64,000 bases of DNA from the NCBI GenBank assembly GCA_011947345.1, contig JAAVTG010000005.1:151338-215337 (forward strand), given 5' to 3'. The notes under the pieces were generated by a model, which was not told the origin of the DNA, ran no database searches, and saw nothing but the letters and a program-made list of their open reading frames with translations. The position numbers and the translations under genes are program-made. The stretch is from Phytophthora quininea (lineage: Eukaryota; Oomycota; Peronosporomycetes; Peronosporales; Peronosporaceae). Shown here piece after piece: positions 56,842 to 64,000 of the stretch (its first letter is position 1; every line of letters begins with the position of its first letter).

Positions 56842-58373
56842 TCATGGCGCACAGTTTTGTTCAGATTTTTCGTCGGAATCGAGGCTTTCAACATTGCCAT
56901 CGACAGTGGTGGTCATAACATCACGAGGAATTGTCTTGATCTCATCGATTGCAACAGATTCCAACTTCTGTGTTATCGACGATAACGTGCGCATTAATGA
57001 CTCCTCGGGCGAGAACCCCACACGAAATAAATCTAAGTATTGGTCGCGCGGAAGCGCTTGGTCCTCGGCCATTCGCATGCACATGTTGGATTGGAGGGTG
57101 ATGTCGACATCTATTTCCTGGGCACACAGCAAACGCACAACCCTGATTAGAAAATGAAATCAAGCACACAAGTAAGTAGATGTTTCATACCGGAGACTGC
57201 TCGCGTTTGCGCTTTACGAGCGCCTTGCCTCGTTCTGCAATAGATCGCTGGATACTGGCTGCTTCTTCTTCAGAATCAACTTCGATCACTTGGGTATGGG
57301 GCACCTGCTTCCCGTGCCGTTGTTGGATTCGCTCAGCGACGTCCTCGGGCGTGTTAGCAATCATATACGTCACGCAGATATCCTCGTCATCCACGTCCGG
57401 CATGATCATGGGGGCCATGTACCGCTTACCGACAGGTCCAGTGATATACCCTTCTTCTTCATGTCCGACTTGATTGCTCGGACATTACTTGTGATTTGTA
57501 GACCAAGGTCTGCTAGCTTGTCACTAACACCAATCGCCGTTCGTAGATTCCCGGCCATCTCCTGCAACTGCCACTTTGCTGTTTGTAGCTCGCGCTTGAG
57601 AGATTGAGTTGATATGCTCAGTAGCCGATCGTACGATCGTTCTTGTGTTTCAGCGACGGCGCTAATTCCCTGTTGGTATATCTCATGAGCGGAAACACGC
57701 TCACGTTCATATGACTCCTTGACGGTGGTGAGATTCCGGTCGTCCGATTCCTTGACATCGGCGAGCTTTTGTGCGTGTAATGCCTTGACATCGGCAAGCT
57801 TCTGTGCGTGTAATTCCCTGACAGCGGCGAGTTTCTGTTTGTACGACTCCTTAGCATCGGTGAGTGTCTGCTTCGTGATGTCGAGATTATTCTTGGTTTG
57901 TAAGAGCTCCAATCGTGCCGCCAACAATAGCGTTCGCGCTTCTTGTAATTCGACTATCTTTTCTTCAACTCCATTTTCGTTGTCTGGGACTTGCTCTTTG
58001 CGTCCGCAAGGGCTTGATCGTGATTAACCTCGTTTGCATGAGCAACGGCTAGGGCTTGCTGACATGAAACCAGGTCGGTCTTGGTCGCTGCTAGCTCTCT
58101 CCGGAGCTGTTCTTGGGTCAAGTTAAGGCTAATAACTGCCAGCTCCTGTTCAAGACGAGCATTGACTTGCTTAAGTCTGGTATTGTCGGCCCGAGAAACT
58201 GCGACCTCGAGCTGTGCGTCGGCAGCTGCTTGTGTTCTTGCCAATTCGATCGCGAATTTGTGACTCGCCTTCAGTGCAGCGATCTCCTCTCTTGCCTGCA
58301 CTAGAAGGGCTGTCAGTGTCGATGGGTCCTGTTCATCTCGTGCGCGCCGCTCTGCACGCTGGCTTTCTGCCAT
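56842..58373 (-). pseudogene. Coiled-coil protein of unknown function (right arm copy)
   Basis: Mirror copy of 40322-41854. It has the same start, the same one-base frame change, the same intron (57190-57118) and the same exon 2 (57117-56842). It has one further lesion: GGGG at 41244-41247 in the left copy is GGG here (57449-57451). That shifts the frame and ends the second part early at 57406. The left copy is therefore the better template for the protein. Confidence 0.72.
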
Positions 58374-59683
58374 GTTACTACTGCCCGTGGTGTCGGTTCT
58401 TGTGGGTTTCTGGTTTTGAAGGGGGAAGTTCGCTAGATTTAAAAAAAAAACTTTTTTTTACGACTTCGATCCTACTTCAGAAGCCTACTTCATGACACAG
58501 AGTCTCCCATGGCCCCTATCCACGGGGACACGCTGCGTGTGTACGTGGGTCCCATGACGCGCCCAGGCTCCGTGGGCTAGCATCTCTAGAACCAGGACCT
58601 GACAGCACTTGACAACCTCAAACCTGACAGCCCAGTGCTGATGGCTTCACTGACCGCTGATTGCCGCAGCTCAACTCGGTCGAAGCTTACACACACTTTC
58701 GCGAGCTGTCCCACCCTGGGGTGGACACTTCGCTGGCTGTCGAGAACTACAGGATGCCGCCTTCGAAGCAGAGCGTGTTAGCCATTGCGGTTCAATCTGC
58801 GGTTCATCCACCAAGACAACGCCGATCCTAAGGACGCCACACTGACGACAACTCGCGTGGCCCCAGCAGTCTCGGCGCCGTTTTGCGGCCCTGCGCGACG
58901 ACAAGATGATGAACGTTGTGGAACTCTCCACTATCGGACAATGGAGAAATGCCGCCGTATCGACGGCCGTGTCGCCCTCCGCATCCAACGATTCTTTTCT
59001 TCTGCCGTCTCGCCGATGAAGTTTGATCGCCAAAGTCATCCAGCTCGTGCATTTGGAATCAGTCGAGAACCGCCCCGGCACTTGAGCAAGAAAGCCAGCA
59101 AATGACAGACAAGATCAGCGGGTAATTGACATCGTATCAAAGCTGGCAAGTCTCAGCCAGGTATCGACACACAACGCCAAGGACCATGTTGCCAGCCATT
59201 TCGGCAGCCGGCAATTCGTGGACTGATCGGGTTGCCGCCGTCCATGAGCGCGAAGCCAAGAACCGTGGGCGGCTCAGTACCGGAAGAAGCAGCGCGACAG
59301 AACTCCCAGTCTCGATAAGGACCTCGAAGACTTACAGCTCGAAGTCTGCGAGAGAAGCAACGTATTGCTGCCAGCACGTTCAGGAGTAGATCTTCCGTTT
59401 CGGCTACCAAGCTCGGGCCTTCGGTACCATCGCTTGACAGTAGCGCCAACTCGCTTTCCTACGAGCTGTCCTGGCGACGGACATCATTGATGGGCCTCGC
59501 TGTGGCGTCGAGGTCATGGTTGGCTGCTGGAAGCTTCACATGCCGTGCTGTCCGGAATTAGAGTACCATTTGCGGCAGATGCGAAATGGAGGGGACGACA
59601 TCGTGCCAGCGGTCCCCGTCATCTTTTTACATTGGCTATCACTCCCTGCTGTGGTTCCGTCAGCAGTAACGAAACGATACGAA
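58374..59683. other. Spacer without a recognised gene (right arm)
   Basis: Mirror of 39006-40321, with small differences, mainly a shorter A/T homopolymer near 58441-58460 and a missing GG. No gene is recognised. Confidence 0.45.
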
Positions 59684-60173
59684 ACTTGCTTGGCCGTCGT
59701 CTTCGGCGCTTGGGACTCGGCAAGCGGCCACGGACCTGTACTCTAGCCGTCATGGCGGCACTGCCACCACCCGCGGCGCAACAGACGTCGGTCGCGTCGA
59801 GGTCTGCAAAATGCCGGGCCTTCTGCATGCGGCTTCGAGTCGCTGGCCGCCGTCTTCTGGGTTTTGTACCCGGAACGTGACGTTAGATTTGTGTTCTGGC
59901 ACATGGACGAGTTCATTAATTTATGCTTCTCGTTGGAGCCATCGTCGATGCTCAACTGACCTACAATTGTTGTCAACGTGGGCAATGTCTTCACAACGTT
60001 TGCGTTTATGTTACTAGTATCAATGCGATACATGGTCTGTTGGGTTTCGACAGAATGATGCATCAGGCGGCGAGGTCGTACATTTGTTTGTAGTTTTATA
60101 GTGCTTGCTGGTGAATGTGATGTAGATGCTGTGGCAGCCACGCAGGGTTACGGACTGACAGTACTTAGCATAT
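59684..60173 (-). pseudogene. Crypton C-terminal fragment plus one satellite monomer (right arm)
   Basis: Mirror copy of 38517-39005. It has the same catalytic end, the same tail deletion and the same single monomer. It differs by a three-base gap in the Thr-rich segment after the catalytic Tyr (ACGTTGAC here, ACGCACTTGAC in the left arm). It again lies at the 5' side of the truncated gypsy element. Confidence 0.85.
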
Positions 60174-60289
60174 GATGAATTCTATCTCCATACTGATTCG
60201 TTGAAAATCATCCGCGGATCTTCCGTAAAACTAGTGGTTCGATACCTTGTAGAAAATGACAGATGCAAATTCGAGTTTTGCCGTTATGA

Positions 60290-63200
60290 TTCTAGGTCGG
60301 GTCCGACATAAGCAAGGGCGCAATACTGTTAGGGATTGATAAGCTCGACGCGCAAAGCTATCTCAACTGCAGCTCGCTGAAGGAAGCCATTTCCGCTGCT
60401 CAAGCCTACAAAAGGCGCATCTTGGTGGTCGTCGAAACTAAAGCGGACGACGCGACGGACTTAAACCCATGGACATTTCCTACATGACATCCCGCCCAAC
60501 GTTCGAGCAGTGTCGCCGTCAGAGACTGTGTTTTTACTGTCGCGAGCTGGTCATCGCATCTTGACTACCTTTGAAGCGTCAGGGAAACGAGCTCAATGGA
60601 TGTAAGTGGAGTATCCGTTGAGTCATGCGGATCAGAATCTCCGTGAGAATGAATGACCGGTCACGTTCGAGATGAAAGACCTATCTGACGAGAGAACTGT
60701 CATCGACACATCTGTCTGCGTGATGGGGCTCCGTTTAAATATGGTCCAATTTGAAGGCGCTGATCTTTTGTTGTAGATACGCTCGTACAAAGGCGTCACG
60801 CGAAAATGTTGGTTGACGCTGATGAGATGCATTGTGTTGTGCGGCGCGATCTGCTAACAGCACCCGCTGGAACTCATGAATAGGTGATTCAGGCCCGAGA
60901 CGTTGAAGGAAGACTCTTGAAGACTACACCGCGGAAGTTTACGTTGGATATGACCGTGTAAGATCGTTTGTGTTACATCGAGTTAGTGAAGTGGACTCTC
61001 AAGCAGGACACTGACTCGTCAGAGGGAAACCTCGATAAACCGAGGGTAGTCTTGATAGGCTCTGGCAACTATGTCAGACACTCTACCGTTCGAGATAGCC
61101 AGTGGTACGCTGAGGCTCTTCAAGGGCGAAGTGGCGACACGGTCACTATCCGTCTCGCGACGGGGGCTTGTGTCACGGTGCCGAGGGTCCCGATGGAGCT
61201 TAGGCTGAAGTTCTGGACTTCGATAGCGTGGAACGCTGTCTGGTCCTTGACCTAGATTCGAGGTACGACCTCATCCTTGGCATGGCGTGGCTAGAGTGCC
61301 ACGAGCCATGGATCGATTTGGCGGTCGAAGATCTTGGGCGCTACACGTATCGCTTAGCGGAGCTTTGGCGAGTCATGAACCCACCTCTGTTAGGAAGCAG
61401 AAGCGCTATTGGCGCAAGCACTGGGCCGAGTCGACCATGGTGCTGGGTGTCGGTGTTCCGAGTTGGTGGACGGCACCGTGAAGGACTGTGGTCCTGAAAG
61501 TTGTGCGGCGGCACGTACTCCGTCGAGTGGCTGCAGTTTCAGACCGAGTGTGTTGAGTGTCCCGGACACCGAGCGTTTGAGGTCTGTTAATTGTGCGGTG
61601 AAACGTACTCCACTGAGCTTCGTCGGTCGTGGACCGAGCGAGTCGCTGGGTGTCCGAAGTGACACTGGGCCTTCAGGGAAGGTCGTTACGTCGACTGCGG
61701 CGAGTGCCGCCCGCGATCAAAGATCTCACGACGCTTCGCGTGGCGCCCCTCGGGCGAATCCACCCATTCGAGAGGCGCCGAGGGCGCAGTGATCCCCGTC
61801 CCCGTCTGGACGTGCCTCGGCGAGGCGGAGGCGTCGGAAAGCGGCGCGCGCGACACAAGGTGTCTGTAGCGCCAAGGGCGTCGACCGCGCCTAGCAGTGC
61901 TCAGCGGTCGGGCTGTGAGCAGCTCTACACTCTCGTCGACGGAGTGACGGGTGCGATCGAAGGAGGCATGCGCCTCGATGACCTGCCAAGTGTTGGCGAG
62001 CTCTTAGAGCTGGACGAGATGTCCGTCGCCGAGTTTGGGGCGGCGCTGAAGGACGGCGAGCTTGCCGAAGTGGTCATCATTCGACCCGAAGACGAGTTGA
62101 ACTCGTCGTCCCTCGCGGACGAGTCGGTCTTGGTCGAGACCAAGAAAGCATTGAATGCGCGGAGTGGGTCAGCGATCCTGAAGGACCCGACTGACCCCTT
62201 CTATTATTTGCTTAAGGAGTATGGAGACATTGTCTCGAAGGAGCCACCTAGCGGCCCCCTCCTGACCGAGGGGTCCGTCATAAATTGACCTGGTTCCCGG
62301 AACGGAGTACTGCGTCACACGCCAGTGGGCCTTGCCGAAGGAGCAGTGCGACGTCATTGACGCCTTCTTCCGTGCTAAGCACGCGACAGGGCTTGTGCGA
62401 GAGCAAGTCTCCGCACTCCACGCCGATGTTCTGAGTCAGAAAACCTAACGGCAAGTGGCGCATCGTTCATGCTTTCAATAAGCTGAACGCGGCCACGATC
62501 CCGGCGCAGACGCCGATTCCTAGAAAGGATGTTCTTCAGAACAACTTGGTTGGTTGTACCATGTATAGAGCGCTCGACTTAGTCGATGGCTATTACCAAC
62601 TTCTCATGCGAGCGGGCGATGTGCCGCTGACAGCGGTGAGCACCCCGAGCGGCATGCTCTAGGAGTGGCTCGTTATGCCCCAAGGGCTGTCGAACGCGCC
62701 GGCGACATTCAATCGTCTCGTGACGCAGTTGTTCCGGCCTCATCGGGCGTATGCACAGACATACTTCGACGACATCTTCGTCCACAGTCGTGCTGAGCAC
62801 GGGAAGACTGACGTCGAGATGCACGTGGAGCATCTGCGAGCGGTGCTCGAGTGCATGCGCACGAATAAGCTGTACGCCAACGCAGACAAGTGTGTCTTTG
62901 GTGCCGAGGAGATTCCCTTCCTCGGCTGCTTCATTGGGAAGCGTGGCTTGCGGGCAGATCCTGCCAAGGTGAAGGCCATTGTTGACTGGCCGGTTCCTAT
63001 GAACCAGAAGGACCTTCGCAAGTGGCTTGGCCTCGCCATTTTCTTGCACAAGTACAGCGAAAATTACGCTGAGCTGGCTAGGCCATTGTCCAATCTCCTT
63101 AAGAAGGATACGGACTGGTGTTGGCATGCCGAGCACGAGGCTGCGTTTGCGCAGATCAAGAGAGCCTCCTGCAGGCGCCGATACTGGCGCTGCCGGACCC

Positions 63201-64000
63201 CGATCGTCCGTTTAGCGTCGTCTGTGACGCTTCCGATTTTGCCATAGGCTGCTCTTTGCTTCAAGTTGACGCCGAGGGCGTGAACGTGTGATCGCGTTTG
63301 AGTCTCGCCAGCTTAAAGCTGCGGAGAAGAACTACCCAGTTCACGACAAGGAGCTACTTGCAATGAAGTACGCTCTCGCCAAATTCAGGGTGCATCTGCT
63401 CGGCTCTAAGCCATTCGTGATCTTCACGGATCATGCGTCGCTACACACTGCGACACAGTCGCCTCACCTCTCGCAGAGGATGGCCTGATGGCTCTCCTTC
63501 TTCGCGGAGTACAACTTCGAGGTGAAGAACAAGCCTGGCAGGCAAAATGTCCTGGCCAATGCGCTGTCGCGCCGACTGGACTATGAGCTTTCTCATGTCA
63601 CGATGGTGACGTCGTCGGTGACAGATTTGATCCGAGCAGCGTATGCACAGGACGAGTCCTGTGTCGCATTGCTGCGCATTCTGGGGAGTGAGGAGTTTAA
63701 AGACTCGAAGACAGAACTGTCTGGGCGCTTGCGCGCGTGCTGCATCGCTACGCCTGCGATGGCGGCCTGCTGTACTACAGCACGGGTCCCGATAACCCTC
63801 CACGTGTGGGTGTGCCTCATGATGAGGAACGGATACTCTACGAGGTTCACGACGCTCCCACGAGCGGCCATCTTGGTCGCGAGAAGACCTATAGCTCAGT
63901 GAGCTCCATGTACTGGTGGCCCAAGCTGTACAAGTGGGTCCGCACGTGCGAGACGTGTCAACGGGTAAAACCCTCGCCGGATGCAGCGGCGCCGCTGGAG
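60290..64000 (+). mobile_element. Ty3/gypsy retrotransposon relic, right arm (cut by window end)
   Basis: Mirror copy of the left-arm element, on the + strand. Gag remnant with damaged knuckle is near 60526-60570, protease-like region 60968-61350, linker 61860-62288, RT 62440-63180, RNase H about 63180-63540, and the H2C2 region of integrase up to the window end. The same TAG (62660-62662) and TGA (63486-63488) stops are present. Extra lesions relative to the left copy include a lost A in the protease frame (near 61215), a lost AC near 62398, a lost G near 63160 and a lost G near 63280. Integrase core and chromodomain lie outside the window. Confidence 0.92.

Larger units (their letters stand above)
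54765..64000 (-). repeat. Right arm of the large inverted duplication (incomplete)
   Basis: Reverse-complement partner of 34669-42030 plus 12 satellite monomers that match the left array. Differences from the left arm are mostly one- to three-base losses on this side. The arm continues past the end of the window, so its outer limit is unknown. Confidence 0.95.

Overview
The window looks like a repeat-dominated, probably subtelomeric or heterochromatic, piece of an oomycete genome (Phytophthora or a close relative). The reasons are: a TTTAGGG-type telomere tract (1074-1113); a decayed host gene of the amino-acid/polyamine/organocation transporter type; relics of PIF/Harbinger, Helitron, chromodomain Ty3/gypsy and Crypton-like tyrosine-recombinase elements; and one short (73 nt) GT-AG intron with a CTAAT branch motif. 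No prokaryotic gene organisation is visible. More than half of the window is tandem repeat.

Layout. 1-396: one decayed copy of a 189-bp satellite monomer with its 5' flank. 482-1113: a stretch almost without C on the + strand that grades through 17-bp and 16-bp repeats into an interstitial telomere tract. 1316-2090: a cryptic, strongly diverged ~129-bp tandem repeat. 2101-12944: about 57 nearly identical 189-bp monomers. 12964-17024: three broken genes (a Harbinger-associated-type protein, an APC transporter, a PIF/Harbinger transposase). 17185-29850: a 12.7-kb array built from 18-bp and 14/16-bp blocks. 30111-31344 (-): a SET-domain methyltransferase gene. 31269-33242: an 862-bp direct duplication (start of the SET gene, tRNA-like sequence, Helitron helicase fragment) with a 250-bp piece of the 18-bp array between the copies.

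From 34669 to the end, the window is a large inverted duplication. Left arm: gypsy relic (-), Crypton fragment, coiled-coil gene, 153-bp satellite array (42031-49499). Right arm: the same in mirror order from 54765 to 64000, where the window cuts it off. Between the arms lie a truncated Crypton (-), a patch of decayed and inverted monomers, a second 153-bp array, and the most complete Crypton-like tyrosine recombinase gene (52772-54770). Its reading frame runs directly into the third 153-bp array.

The most notable pattern is that every Crypton copy here abuts the 153-bp satellite. This suggests that the satellite arose from, or travels with, the 3' end of the element. Coding relics share most inactivating changes between the two arms, so the inverted duplication came after the elements had died. 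Nothing here looks like a working operon or pathway. The SET gene is the best-preserved reading frame, and even it needs one frame change. The arms and the almost perfect arrays should be tested against long reads, because they are also typical places for assembly error.
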